This document shows, one piece after another, positions 34,223-43,283 of a DNA stretch of 61,897 nt. Position 1 is the stretch's first letter; every line of letters starts with the position of its first letter. Both the position numbers and the translations under genes were made by a program. The notes beneath the pieces are model-generated. The model ran no database searches and had not been told where the DNA came from. It saw nothing but the letters and a program-made list of their open reading frames with translations. Source of the DNA: Actinomyces sp. oral taxon 448 str. F0400 (GTDB lineage: Bacteria > Actinomycetota > Actinomycetes > Actinomycetales > Actinomycetaceae); assembly GCF_000220835.1 (NCBI RefSeq), contig NZ_GL985606.1:54510-116406 (forward strand), given 5' to 3'.

Positions 34223-35233
34223 ATGAGCGAGAATGCCCCGGTCTCCCCCGAGCCCGACGGCGGCGCGCGGGTGGATGCCCGCGCGGAGATCAAGAACTTC
34301 CTGACCACCCGGCGCGCCAAGATCACTCCGCAGATGGCCGGGCTGCCCGTGGCCGGGGACAATCGGCGGGTCCCCGGTTTGCGCCGGGAGGAGGTCGCCA
34401 TGCTCGCGGGGGTGAGCGTCGACTACTACACGCGCCTGGAGCGGGGCAATGCCTCGGGGGCCTCCGAGGAGGTTCTCGACGCGCTCGCCTCCGCGCTCGC
34501 ACTCGACGATGCCGAACGCGAGCACCTGTTCGATCTCGTCCGCTCCGCCTCACCCAGGGGACGAACCCGACACCGGCGTCCCCGTGCGCGCAGCAGCTCG
34601 CCGCGTCCGGGCGTGCAGTGGCTCCTCGACGCCATATCGGTGCCGGCGCTCGTGCAGGACCCGGTGAGCACCTACGTCGCCTCCAACCTCATGGCGCGAG
34701 CCCTGTACTCCCCCATGTTCGTCGATCCCGCACCGCTCACGACGGACCGGGGCCCCGCGGTGAGTCCGGCCGCGGACTCCGTCGTGAGGCCCAATATGGC
34801 CCGTTTCATCTTCCTCGACCCTCGAAGTCGCGAGTTCTTCCCCGACTGGCCCACCGCGGCAGAGGATCTGGTGGCGATGCTGCGCCTGACGGCGGGCGCG
34901 GACCCGACGGCTCCGGGCCTGACGGACCTCGTCGGGGATCTGTCCACGCGCAGCCGCGAGTTCTCCGAGCTGTGGGCGCGCCACGACGTGCGCTACGTGT
35001 GCCGCGGAGAGAAGATCATCCACCACCCGGTGGTCGGCCGGCTGCGTCTGTTCTACGAGCCGATGACGTTGACCACGGCCCCCGGCCTGCGCATGACGGC
35101 CTACGCCGTCGAACCTGGATCGTCGAGCCAGGACGCGCTGGCGCTGCTGAAGTCCTGGGCTGCGACGGAGCTGGCGGAACCCTCCCCAGGCGATGGCTCG
35201 TGCGCCCGATGGTCTCCGATCGCTCGACGATGA
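34223..35233 (+). CDS. XRE-family regulator with MmyB-like ligand domain
   Basis: A 336-residue regulator. The N-terminal helix-turn-helix has RRVPGLRREEVAMLAGVSVD then YYTRLERG (~52-78), and a MmyB/MLTR-like domain follows (VQDPVSTYVASNLMARALYSP, WARHDVRYVCRGEKIIHHPVVGRL, LRMTAYAVEPGSSSQDALALL). Such proteins bind a fatty acid or similar ligand and often regulate a divergent gene; here the divergent gene is the lipoprotein hydrolase at 33988. The last ~25 residues are not family-like, and the gene overlaps the convergent neighbour by 218 bp. Confidence 0.88.
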   Translation: MSENAPVSPEPDGGARVDARAEIKNFLTTRRAKITPQMAGLPVAGDNRRVPGLRREEVAMLAGVSVDYYTRLERGNASGASEEVLDALASALALDDAEREHLFDLVRSASPRGRTRHRRPRARSSSPRPGVQWLLDAISVPALVQDPVSTYVASNLMARALYSPMFVDPAPLTTDRGPAVSPAADSVVRPNMARFIFLDPRSREFFPDWPTAAEDLVAMLRLTAGADPTAPGLTDLVGDLSTRSREFSELWARHDVRYVCRGEKIIHHPVVGRLRLFYEPMTLTTAPGLRMTAYAVEPGSSSQDALALLKSWAATELAEPSPGDGSCARWSPIARR

Positions 35234-35882
35234 CGGCTCTGGGCACGACGGGAACGTACCCGCGCGCCGCCGCCCATCTCCACAGGGCCTCGATCTCGTC
35301 GACCACCGTGGGGCTGCCGACCAGGGTGGTCGCCGGTCGGGTGAGGGCGAACAGGGTGACGGCGGGGCCCCCGGCCGCGGGGCGGTACTGGGCGACCGCC
35401 TGACCGCGCACGCTCCAGGAGGGGATCACCGCGATTTCCGCCCGACTGACCGGCCACGGGATGTGGGCGGTGCGCAGGGCGCCGCGGGAGTGGATGCCGG
35501 CGGCGTCGGCGCGCAGCCGCCACCGCAGGGGCGCGGCGACGAGAAGGAGTATCGGCAGGACCACCGCGATGGAGGTGGGTACGAACCCGCAGATGAGCAT
35601 CAGTCCCGCCGGCCCGCCCATCATCAGTCCTCGCACGAGGACCACGGTGCTCAGGACGAGCATGGTCAGGGCCAGCAGGCCGCCCACGATGGCGCTGGTC
35701 GTGCGCAGCTCGGGCGCGCAGCGCCGCTCGTAGGCCCTCGGCGTCCCGCGGATATCATCGTCCGAGTCGGGTCGCGGGCCGTTGCGTCCGCCCGTCGTTC
35801 GGGTGCGCCGGGCCCGCTGCAGGCCGACGACGTCGGCGGCGGGAGGCTCATCGCCGGGACCGGGCGTGTGACAGGGATCCAT
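35016..35882 (-). CDS. Membrane protein with PH-like domain, 3' end overlapping
   Basis: A 288-residue ORF: a charged N-terminus of ~55 residues, two membrane helices (ALTMLVLSTVVLVRGLM, VVLPILLLVAAPL), then a bacterial PH-like segment (RWRLRADAAGIHSRGALRTAHIPW, VTLFALTRPATTLVGSP, VDEIEALWRWAAARGYVP). The final ~70 residues are Arg/Pro/Ser-rich and read antisense through the XRE gene, so they probably reflect a lost stop codon. I do not know its function. No ribosome site is clear at the ATG. Confidence 0.65.
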   Translation of the reverse strand: MDPCHTPGPGDEPPAADVVGLQRARRTRTTGGRNGPRPDSDDDIRGTPRAYERRCAPELRTTSAIVGGLLALTMLVLSTVVLVRGLMMGGPAGLMLICGFVPTSIAVVLPILLLVAAPLRWRLRADAAGIHSRGALRTAHIPWPVSRAEIAVIPSWSVRGQAVAQYRPAAGGPAVTLFALTRPATTLVGSPTVVDEIEALWRWAAARGYVPVVPRAVIVERSETIGRTSHRLGRVPPAPSQPRTSAAPARPGSTIQVRRRRPSCAGRGPWSTSSARRTDAAGRPPGGG

Positions 35883-36025
35883 GGGGCCAGACTAGAAGAC
35901 CGGAGGGGGAGCGCGCAGGGAACTTCTTCCCATGAACGACCGATCGGCGCGCTCGGCCGCGGATTTCGGACGCGTCCCGGCCGCTGGACGGCGTTGGGCC
36001 GGGTGCTTGGGCCTGCGGCCCGGTC

Positions 36026-37276
36026 CTACGCCTGCGGACGCAGCCGGACCATGAGCGCTTCGACGGCCAGTAGCGGGGCGGCGTTGGATCGCAGTCGCGT
36101 CCGGCATTCCTCGATGGCGGCGATGCGCGCCAGCGACTGCTCGGGTCCGGTGGAGGCGGCTGCGTGGTCGACGGCCTCAACGAGGTCGATATTGACCCGC
36201 TCGACGTCGCCGCACATCTGGGTGGTGAGCACGTCGCGGTAGAAGGAGAGCAGGTCGATCATGGCCCGGTCCAGGACGTCGGTGCGGGCGCGCCTGGCAC
36301 GACGCTTCTGGTCCTCCTCCAATTGACGAACCTGGGCGCGCAGCGCGGGCGGGATCCTGGCGTCCCCCTCCAGACCGAGTGCCCGCAGCAGGGAGGTCCT
36401 CTCCTTCGCGTCGCGCTCGGCAGTGGCTTCTTCGGCCTCGGCTTCAGCGGCGTCGACGAGCTCGGCGGCGGCCAGAACGGCGTCGCCGACGCTGCGCAGG
36501 GACACGGGGGCGAGCAGAAGCCGGCGCCGCCGCTCCCAGGCGCCGGGATCGGTGGCCAGGTGCCGGGCCAGCCCGATGTGGGACTGGCTGGCCCGGGCGG
36601 CCCGGGCGGCAAGGCTCGGGTCCGCGCCGTCGCGCCGCACGAGCAGCTCGGCGACGGCGTCCGCAGGCGGGATGCGCAGGGTGATCAGGCGGCAGCGCGA
36701 GCGGATGGTGGGCAGGACGTCGTCGGCACTGGGGGTGCACAGGATCCACACGGTCCGCGGCGGCGGCTCCTCGATGGATTTCAGCAGCACGTTGGTGGTG
36801 CGCTCGGCCATGCGGTCGGCGTCCTCGACGAGGATGACGCGCCATCGCCCGGTCCAGGGCCGGCGCTGCGCCTCGCCGATGAGTCCCTTGACCTCCTCCA
36901 TGGTGATGAGAAGTTTCTCGGTGGCCAGACGCACGACGTCGGGATGGGTCCCGCTCATGACGTCCCGGCAGGGTTTGCACCGCCCGCAGCCGGGCGTCCG
37001 CCCGGTGCACTGAAGGGCCGCGGCGAAGGCGCGGGCGGCTACGGAGCGCCCCGAGCCGGGCGGGCCGGTCACGAGCCAGGCATGGGTCATCGCTGAGTCG
37101 TCCCCCTCGTCGGCGCGATCGGCGCCCTCAGGGCCCGTCGTGCTCTCGACGGCGGAGCGGGCCGCGCGCGCGGCGGCGTCGAAGGCGGCGACGACGGACT
37201 CCTGCCCGACGACGTCGTCCCACACGCTCGAAGGCGGCTGCGGGGCATCGGGCTGATCGGCGGGGGTGCGACTCAC
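36026..37276 (-). CDS. holB: DNA polymerase III delta-prime subunit
   Basis: A 416-residue clamp-loader subunit. It has a modified P-loop GPPGSGRSVAA (delta-prime proteins do not hydrolyse ATP), the zinc module CTGRTPGCGRCKPC, VEDADRM in place of Walker B, and the SRC motif (TIRSRCRLITLR). A linker (~45-62) is Glu/Asp/Ser-rich. It follows tmk by 78 bp on the same strand, the standard actinobacterial order tmk-holB. Confidence 0.95.
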   Translation of the reverse strand: MSRTPADQPDAPQPPSSVWDDVVGQESVVAAFDAAARAARSAVESTTGPEGADRADEGDDSAMTHAWLVTGPPGSGRSVAARAFAAALQCTGRTPGCGRCKPCRDVMSGTHPDVVRLATEKLLITMEEVKGLIGEAQRRPWTGRWRVILVEDADRMAERTTNVLLKSIEEPPPRTVWILCTPSADDVLPTIRSRCRLITLRIPPADAVAELLVRRDGADPSLAARAARASQSHIGLARHLATDPGAWERRRRLLLAPVSLRSVGDAVLAAAELVDAAEAEAEEATAERDAKERTSLLRALGLEGDARIPPALRAQVRQLEEDQKRRARRARTDVLDRAMIDLLSFYRDVLTTQMCGDVERVNIDLVEAVDHAAASTGPEQSLARIAAIEECRTRLRSNAAPLLAVEALMVRLRPQA

Positions 37277-37354
37277 GTGGTCAGGGTAGCGGCGGGCGCC
37301 GACGCAGCTCGGACTGAATCACCACCGGGGTCGCCGGACCCCGGCACGAGCCGA

Positions 37355-38278
37355 TCACTGCGCCGCCGCGGCGGCGCGGAAGGCCTCCAACGGGGTGCGG
37401 CCAGCGCCGGCCCCGGCGGCGGGGTCCGCTCCCCGGCCCGAGCCGTCCGACTCTAGGCGCAGGCCCGTGCCGCGGGCGGCGATCAGATGCTCAACCTGCC
37501 CGGTCACCTCCGCGGCCACCTGTCCGACTGGCCGGTCGGCGTCGACGAGTTTGACGCGTTCGGGCTCGCGCCGGGCCAGGATGCGGAACTCCTTGCGCAG
37601 GGCCGTGTGAAAGGCGTCGGGCTCCCGTTCCAGTCGGTCGCGCCGACCGCGCGCGCCGGTGCGTGCGGAGCCGACGGCCGGGTCGGCGTCGAGCAGGATC
37701 GTCAGGTCGGGCAGCAGGCCGTCGGCGGCCCACAGGGACAGGTCACGCACCTCCTGCGGGCCGAGCGCGCGGGCAGAGCCCTGGTAGGCGACGGAGGAAT
37801 CCAGGTAGCGGTCGGTCAGCACCACCTCGCCGCGCGCGAGCGCGGGGCCCACCACGGTGGCGACATGGTGGGCGCGGTCGGCCGCGTACAGCAGAGCCTC
37901 GGCGCGCGGGCTCACCTCGCCGCCGTGCAGCAGCAGGTCGCGGATCCGACCGCCGAGTTCGGTGCCGCCGGGCTCGCGGGTGCGCCGGTAGACGATACGA
38001 GACTTCAGCAGCAGCGTGCTCAAACGGTCGATCTGAGTGGTCTTGCCGACGCCGTCGCCGCCTTCGAAGGAGATGAGCAAACCGGGGTGATGCTCGCAGC
38101 GCTGACCGCGCGCTGACCCGTCAGCGGGGCCGGACGTCGTGAACGGACCGGCGGTGGCGTCAGGGCTCGCGATGACAGCGGGATCGACAGGCTCAGCCGG
38201 CCCGGTCACGTCGGCGGAGGCAATCACGGGCCACAGCGTAGCCGAGGTGCACGGTACAGGGCTGGCGCTGGCGGGCAT
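37355..38278 (-). CDS. tmk: Thymidylate kinase with N- and C-terminal extensions
   Basis: A 307-residue enzyme making dTDP from dTMP. P-loop FEGGDGVGKTTQ (~71-82), REPGGTELGG, the DR motif TDRYLDSSVAYQG, and an LID-region RRDRLE are all visible. The E. coli enzyme is ~213 residues. Here ~65 Pro/Ala/Ser-rich residues precede the core and ~40 follow it. The ATG at 38278 is the best available; a start nearer the P-loop is not seen as ATG or GTG with a ribosome site. Confidence 0.92.
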   Translation of the reverse strand: MPASASPVPCTSATLWPVIASADVTGPAEPVDPAVIASPDATAGPFTTSGPADGSARGQRCEHHPGLLISFEGGDGVGKTTQIDRLSTLLLKSRIVYRRTREPGGTELGGRIRDLLLHGGEVSPRAEALLYAADRAHHVATVVGPALARGEVVLTDRYLDSSVAYQGSARALGPQEVRDLSLWAADGLLPDLTILLDADPAVGSARTGARGRRDRLEREPDAFHTALRKEFRILARREPERVKLVDADRPVGQVAAEVTGQVEHLIAARGTGLRLESDGSGRGADPAAGAGAGRTPLEAFRAAAAAQ

Positions 38279-38504
38279 GGACCTGCTTTCGCTGTTCCGG
38301 GTGGGCCGGAATGGCGCGTGCCCGCCCGGCGCGGAATCTGCGAGGTGGAGGCCGCCCCGCACAGCGCACGGGCGGGGAGGCGCATCCCCTCTCTTGGACC
38401 CCGCCGCGGCCGCCGCCCCGGTCATCCTCGCTCCCATGAAGAAAGTCGGTGAGAAAATCTCACTGAGCATCATCGGCCGAAGGCGGCGGGAGCCGACGCC
38501 CCGG

Positions 38505-39245
38505 CTAATGGTCCTGGCGCGCGTAGAACCGCGCGCTCATGCGGTAGGAGGCCACCAGAGCGAGAACGCCGAGACCCACGGCGGTCCCGCCCGCAGCCGG
38601 AAGCAGGCCCGGTTCATGTATGCGGGCTCCCGTCCTCGCCATGAACCCGATCAGTACGGACACAGCAATGCCCACCGCCAGGCTCACCAGCCCCGCGCAC
38701 AGCCAGGCTCGACGCGTACGGAAACGGATGACGAGCGGCAGCCCCACCACCAGATCGACGACCAGGGCGACGATCAGCCCGACCAGCGATCTCCACATCC
38801 CCGCGGAGTGATCGCCGAACACCGCATTACCCCAGATGAGCACCACTCCGAGAAGGGCAGTCGCGGCAATCCAGCCGACCCCCTCGACATACCTGGCGAC
38901 AACCACCTCCGAGCGGCGCAGCGGCAAGGACGCCAGAAGCCGCGCATCCTCGGAATTGGAGCCCTGGACGAAGCGCAGGAGGACCATATTCAGGGCTACC
39001 ACCCAGAAGACTCCGAACAAAACTATGTCACCGTCAAACAGCACCCTCATCAAAGAGCCCGTCATGAGGATGAGCAGATTCAACGCATACCAGTCCAGGT
39101 CGAGGCGCACAAGAGCTAGAACGACACGCAGACGCCTCCCCGACGGCGCGGCAGGAACGGAATCCTCTCGGTCGGACTCAAAATTGGAATTGAACGATGT
39201 CGGAAACGCAAACATAATAAAATCTTCGAGTTCATTAAAAATCAT
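38505..39245 (-). CDS. ABC-2 type permease A of the four-permease operon
   Basis: A 246-residue membrane protein with about six segments. It has the family block SLPLRRSEVVVARYVEG (~105-121) and ends SYRMSARFYARQDH. Its closest relative is the next gene upstream (39280). The start is uncertain: ATG 39245 or ATG 39215, neither with a clear ribosome site, in a locally AT-rich stretch. It is the last gene of the operon. Confidence 0.82.
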   Translation of the reverse strand: MIFNELEDFIMFAFPTSFNSNFESDREDSVPAAPSGRRLRVVLALVRLDLDWYALNLLILMTGSLMRVLFDGDIVLFGVFWVVALNMVLLRFVQGSNSEDARLLASLPLRRSEVVVARYVEGVGWIAATALLGVVLIWGNAVFGDHSAGMWRSLVGLIVALVVDLVVGLPLVIRFRTRRAWLCAGLVSLAVGIAVSVLIGFMARTGARIHEPGLLPAAGGTAVGLGVLALVASYRMSARFYARQDH

Positions 39246-39279
39246 TGATAAAACAGGAAGGCGGCGACTACCCTGGCGA

Positions 39280-40086
39280 TCAATGATCCTGGCGCGCGTA
39301 GAACCGCGCGCTCATGCGGTAGGAGGGCACCAGGGCGAGAACGCCGAGGAGCGCCGCGACCCCGACGGCCGCCAGAAACAGGCTCGACTCATCGTGCGGC
39401 CCCGGTCCGCGCATATGCGCCCCTGCCTTCACTATGATCCCGATCAGAATCGTCACGCCGACGCTCGCCGCGTAACTTGCCGCCCCTACGCACAACCACC
39501 CCCGAAGGGTCTGGAAACGAATACACAGGGGTAGTCCCACCACAAGGTCGAGGAACAGGCCCGAGATGACCATCACCAGCGCCTTTCGCATCCCGACCAT
39601 GAGACCTGCGGAACCGCCGAACGCCACATCGGTCAGAATGAACACGAGTCCGATGACGGCGACCGCAGCGATACAGCCGAGCCCTTCGACGTACCTAGCA
39701 GCGACCACCTCCGAACGGTGCAGCGGCAAAGAGGCGAGAAGTTTCGCTTCTCCAGGGAATACCTTCCGAGTGAAGCGGAGAATAATGACCATATGCATCA
39801 TCACCCAGCCGCCGCCCGCAACCGCACCCGCAGCCATGCTCCCAGCAGAATCCGCGCAGAAGGAACCGATTATTCCTGAGACCGCGTTACCCGCCATCAC
39901 CATCCCCATGAGTACCGCAATAAAAAGCAGAACACGCAGCACGTAGGTCCGATTCATGGTCAGAATGAGATCGAGGCGCACAAGAGCAAGAATAATGCGG
40001 AGGTGCCGGTGCAGTGATGACGCACCTGAGTCGAGGCGCCCGTCGCAATCCGAGCCAGTCTGAGCAGAAAACACAGATACAGTCAT
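39280..40086 (-). CDS. ABC-2 type permease B of the four-permease operon
   Basis: A 268-residue, six-segment membrane protein with SLPLHRSEVVAARYVEG (~127-143) and a C-terminus SYRMSARFYARQDH identical to permease A. GGAG lies 8 nt before the ATG. The matching DNA tail (about 65 bp near 39284-39350 and 38509-38575) shows a recent tandem duplication or gene conversion. Confidence 0.85.
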   Translation of the reverse strand: MTVSVFSAQTGSDCDGRLDSGASSLHRHLRIILALVRLDLILTMNRTYVLRVLLFIAVLMGMVMAGNAVSGIIGSFCADSAGSMAAGAVAGGGWVMMHMVIILRFTRKVFPGEAKLLASLPLHRSEVVAARYVEGLGCIAAVAVIGLVFILTDVAFGGSAGLMVGMRKALVMVISGLFLDLVVGLPLCIRFQTLRGWLCVGAASYAASVGVTILIGIIVKAGAHMRGPGPHDESSLFLAAVGVAALLGVLALVPSYRMSARFYARQDH

Positions 40087-40152
40087 GAAAAAATCTCCAT
40101 CTCACTCACAACCATCACAGAAGCAGGGAAGCCCAACGATTTCGTACGGCGA

Positions 40153-41010
40153 TCAATAATCCTGACGCCCATACCAGTGGCGAGCCGCCGTACGGGAGGC
40201 GATCATGAACCCAGCACACGCAGCCGCGGCAAGTCCGACCGAGGCCGACGGCGCTGTCGAGAACGGCCGCACCAGATACGCGGCCCCGTACAGAGCCCCG
40301 ATCCCCGCGCCCGTGCACGCCTCCCACACCCACATCGCGTACGCAGGCGCCAGGCACAGGAAAACAGGCACGCCCACAGCGGCCGACCAGCACAGCATGA
40401 CAACAGCCCTGCTCGCCCCCACCGGGTCATTCACGAACAAACCGAGAAGCTCGATGAGAAGCGCACCGGCACCGAATAGAACCAGGGCCTCCAGCCATCG
40501 AGCATCCGCCACGTCCCGGCGGGGCGCCCCCACGGATCCGTAAAAACGACGCAATTTGTAACCGTCATCGAAAGAGCTCTGCACAAGCTGAACGACGACA
40601 GTAATCGCACCACACGCCATCGCCGTTATTCGTATCCTCTCAAAACCAAGATCCGCAACGAACGCGGGGGCCACGGGCAATAGGACGAGGGCAACGATCG
40701 GACGTCTCAGAACAATAAGATCGAGGGAGATGATGCGACGGATATCTGAGCCGCGACGCCCGGAATCACGGGGAGGACCACTCCGGTCGTCGCGCTGATC
40801 GAGCAGAATCCGCAGCAATTTTCCCTCTCCACAAAACCATGAATAATGTGCGCGTCGAAGTACGGAGCACCGCGTCAGCTCCCAGGCGCGTCGCAGGCGC
40901 AGCACTTCCAGGCGAGCGATCTCGAGGAGGAGACGGACACATTCGATACGACCGTTAGCCGCACCCATGTCCATCTCATCCCGTACGACGGAGCAGGGGG
41001 CGACGTTCAC
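40153..41010 (-). CDS. ABC-2 type permease C of the four-permease operon
   Basis: A 285-residue membrane protein, more diverged than A and B but keeping the C-terminal RHWYGRQDY and the APRRDVADARW version of the LPxxR block. The N-terminal ~85 residues are charged and Arg-rich. It starts at GTG 41010, overlapping the stop of permease D by four bases (GTGA). Confidence 0.8.
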   Translation of the reverse strand: MNVAPCSVVRDEMDMGAANGRIECVRLLLEIARLEVLRLRRAWELTRCSVLRRAHYSWFCGEGKLLRILLDQRDDRSGPPRDSGRRGSDIRRIISLDLIVLRRPIVALVLLPVAPAFVADLGFERIRITAMACGAITVVVQLVQSSFDDGYKLRRFYGSVGAPRRDVADARWLEALVLFGAGALLIELLGLFVNDPVGASRAVVMLCWSAAVGVPVFLCLAPAYAMWVWEACTGAGIGALYGAAYLVRPFSTAPSASVGLAAAACAGFMIASRTAARHWYGRQDY

Positions 41011-41723
41011 AGCTCGAGCCCGGCGTAGGTCCGCTGGTTCGACACCCAGCCCGTGAATGCCCCCGCAACCAGGAGAATGATCAGTCCGACCCTCCGGGCA
41101 ACCGTGTCAGCCAAGAATCCAGCAGCGAACGGAAAACCGACCATGGCCACAAGCATTACCAGCATCGCGAGCGCAGTGGCTCCGTTGGCGACAGCCCCGG
41201 CTGTAGCACGTCGCCGCACCCAGCTCATGATGATCGAGGCCATCAACGTTACTAGTATTGTGACGGTCGGCGGGGCGATAAGGAATGCCGTCGCCATATT
41301 CGCTGATCGTGGCCAGCTGCGGAATATCGCTGCACACGGCGCCAGGTATATAATCAGGAGCCCACCGATCATGAGCCAGTAGGCATTGATGACATCAGCG
41401 CGCCGCACCGGTAAGGAGACGTAGAGACGGCTTCCGGATAAACTAGCGGCCATCGAGAACGTCGCCCCCATGAGGAGCGGCCACCATAGCGCGAACAGTA
41501 TCGACACTCCGGTATTCTTCGACTCACCCATGACGAGGTCCGGGATGATCATCCCGGCGGGCATGATCAGCAGGTACGGCGCAATGATCCTGAGCTGCAT
41601 CAGCTCCACACGGATAACCGCCAGCACAGCCCGACGGCGGCCGAATCCAGCCGCGGCCCGATCACCGCCCTCCCGGCCGGCGGTCCTACCGGAGACCGAG
41701 GCCCCGACAGTTCCCTCATGCAT
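41007..41723 (-). CDS. ABC-2 type permease D of the four-permease operon
   Basis: A 238-residue membrane protein with about six segments and SLPVRRADVINAYWLM (~100-115). The C-terminus (TYAGLEL) lacks the RQD tail of A-C. It begins at ATG 41723, overlapping the ATPase stop by 8 bases, and ends overlapping permease C. It is therefore tightly coupled to both. Confidence 0.82.
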   Translation of the reverse strand: MHEGTVGASVSGRTAGREGGDRAAAGFGRRRAVLAVIRVELMQLRIIAPYLLIMPAGMIIPDLVMGESKNTGVSILFALWWPLLMGATFSMAASLSGSRLYVSLPVRRADVINAYWLMIGGLLIIYLAPCAAIFRSWPRSANMATAFLIAPPTVTILVTLMASIIMSWVRRRATAGAVANGATALAMLVMLVAMVGFPFAAGFLADTVARRVGLIILLVAGAFTGWVSNQRTYAGLEL

Positions 41724-42591
41724 GCCCGTTCTCCTCCTCGCTGTGCTGGACGCCCTTGGCGATATGAATGGCGAGGTCCTCGATCGTGGGCTCCTCCAGG
41801 ACGACCCCGCTCAGGGCCTCAGCGCGCTCGGTGGCAAGCATGCCCTCCCAGCCAACGGATGTGCGCCGCAGGCCGAAGACCCGCTCCGCCACATCGACGG
41901 TAAGGGTTTCGGGTCCGCCGCGCACGATGCGCATGGAGGAGATGAGCTCGTCGGTGGTGCCGGCGCCGACGACGCGTCCGTGGTCGAGGATGACGAGGCG
42001 ATCGGCGAGGCGATCGAGGTCGGTGGTGATGTGGGTGGAGAACAGGACGGTGTGCCCCTCGTCGGTCATGTAATCCGCTAGGGCGTCAACCATCTCGGAG
42101 CGGGCCAGCGGGTCCAGGCCGCCAGTCGGTTCGTCGAGAATAAGCAATTCGGGCGCGTGGGCAAGGGCGGCCGCCATCTGCAGACGCATCCCCATTCCCC
42201 GGCTGAGGTCCTTGACCCTCTTGGCCGGGTCGAGATCGGCACCGGCGATCTGGCGGTCGAAGGCCTCATCGGACCAGGTGGGGAAGAAACGGGATAGTCC
42301 CCGGCCGACGTCTCGCACCCGCCACATCCCGTTATAGGGAGGGGCGTCGAAGACGACGCCGATGCGCTCATGCGGCAGAGTGGCGGCAGTACCGGAATCC
42401 GGGTGGATCATGCCCAGGACGGCTTTGATCGTCGTGGTCTTGCCCGAACCGTTGGCGCCGATGAAGCCGGTGACGTACCCGCGCTCAACAGTGAAACTGA
42501 CGTCGTCGAGGACGAACTCGGGGGTGCAGCCCCGCTTGGTGACGATACTGGAGAAGTGCTTGGTCAGATGGGAGACCTCAATGGGATTCAC
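41716..42591 (-). CDS. ABC transporter ATPase of the four-permease operon
   Basis: A 291-residue ATPase: Walker A GANGSGKTTTIKAVLGMI (~47-64), signature LSRGMGMRL (variant of LSGGQ, shared in LSRG with the first ABC system), Walker B LLILDEPTGGLDP, switch His in STHITTDLDRLADRL. A ~80-residue tail follows. It starts at GTG 42591 overlapping the gntR stop (GTGA). A single ATPase appears to serve four membrane proteins. Confidence 0.9.
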   Translation of the reverse strand: MNPIEVSHLTKHFSSIVTKRGCTPEFVLDDVSFTVERGYVTGFIGANGSGKTTTIKAVLGMIHPDSGTAATLPHERIGVVFDAPPYNGMWRVRDVGRGLSRFFPTWSDEAFDRQIAGADLDPAKRVKDLSRGMGMRLQMAAALAHAPELLILDEPTGGLDPLARSEMVDALADYMTDEGHTVLFSTHITTDLDRLADRLVILDHGRVVGAGTTDELISSMRIVRGGPETLTVDVAERVFGLRRTSVGWEGMLATERAEALSGVVLEEPTIEDLAIHIAKGVQHSEEENGHA

Positions 42592-42977
42592 TGGTCCTCC
42601 TGGGTGGCGATAACGGAATCGAGCACGGCGTGGAGCTCCTCGGCGGTGAGTCCGGCGACGTGCGCGCGCTCGACGGCGCGGCCGAGATGCCCCTCGACCT
42701 CGCGCAGCACCTGCTCATGGACGAGCCCCGCGTCACGAGGCAGGACGAAGTAACCCTTGCCCGGGACGTTGGCGACGAACCCCTCGGCGGTGAGGTCGGA
42801 GTAGGCACGCGTCGTCGTGATGACGCTGACGCGCAGGTCCCGGGCGAGAACGCGGATCGAGGGGAGCCGCTCGTCGACAGCGACCCGATCGGTGAGGATC
42901 GCCTCCTTGATCTGCCGCTTGATCTGCTCGTAGATCGGGATGCCCGCCGTGTTGGACAAAACGACCGACAACGGCAT
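42588..42977 (-). CDS. GntR-family repressor, YtrA type, of the four-permease operon
   Basis: A 129-residue YtrA-type regulator (LSNTAGIPIYEQIKRQIKEA, LPSIRVLARDLRVSVITTTRAY, GKGYFVLP) closely related to the one at 19212. ATG 42977 has GGGGGAG just upstream and is preferred to 43049. It heads a six-gene overlapping operon and probably represses it. Confidence 0.9.
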   Translation of the reverse strand: MPLSVVLSNTAGIPIYEQIKRQIKEAILTDRVAVDERLPSIRVLARDLRVSVITTTRAYSDLTAEGFVANVPGKGYFVLPRDAGLVHEQVLREVEGHLGRAVERAHVAGLTAEELHAVLDSVIATQEDQ

Positions 42978-43020
42978 CACTCCCCCTTCCACTCGACGGT
43001 ACGCCGGACATCGCATAGAC

Positions 43021-43049
43021 ACTATAGACAGTTGGTCCGACCCGTTCAA
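43021..43049 (-). promoter_or_regulatory. Promoter of gntR 2 operon
   Basis: Minus strand TTGAAC (43044-43049), exactly 17 bp, TATAGT (43021-43026), about 44 bp upstream of the ATG at 42977. CTATAG and an ACT...AGT half-palindrome overlap the -10, reminiscent of the operator of the first GntR system. Confidence 0.65.
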
Positions 43050-43283
43050 CAGCGGTTGCGGCCGTGCGCAGCCACTCCGAAGACCCGCTCCGGCGTCTCC
43101 GGCAGTGCACTCGTTCGCGCAGCTAAAGCTGATATCTCAGGGATTGTTGGCGTTGTCCGGGGTCAAGGGATCGTGCACCCTCCCCGAAGACGGGCACGTC
43201 TCCTCCTCGGGGAGGAGACGCAGCGCATCGGCTCTCCTCCCTTCCGTATATGTTCGGCATGGACGGTTCGATACGCTCCGACC

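Noticed and set aside
42630-43283. N-terminal extension of the second peptidase to 42630
   Set aside because: It would run antisense through gntR 2 and its promoter. The signal peptide at 43284 marks the real start.
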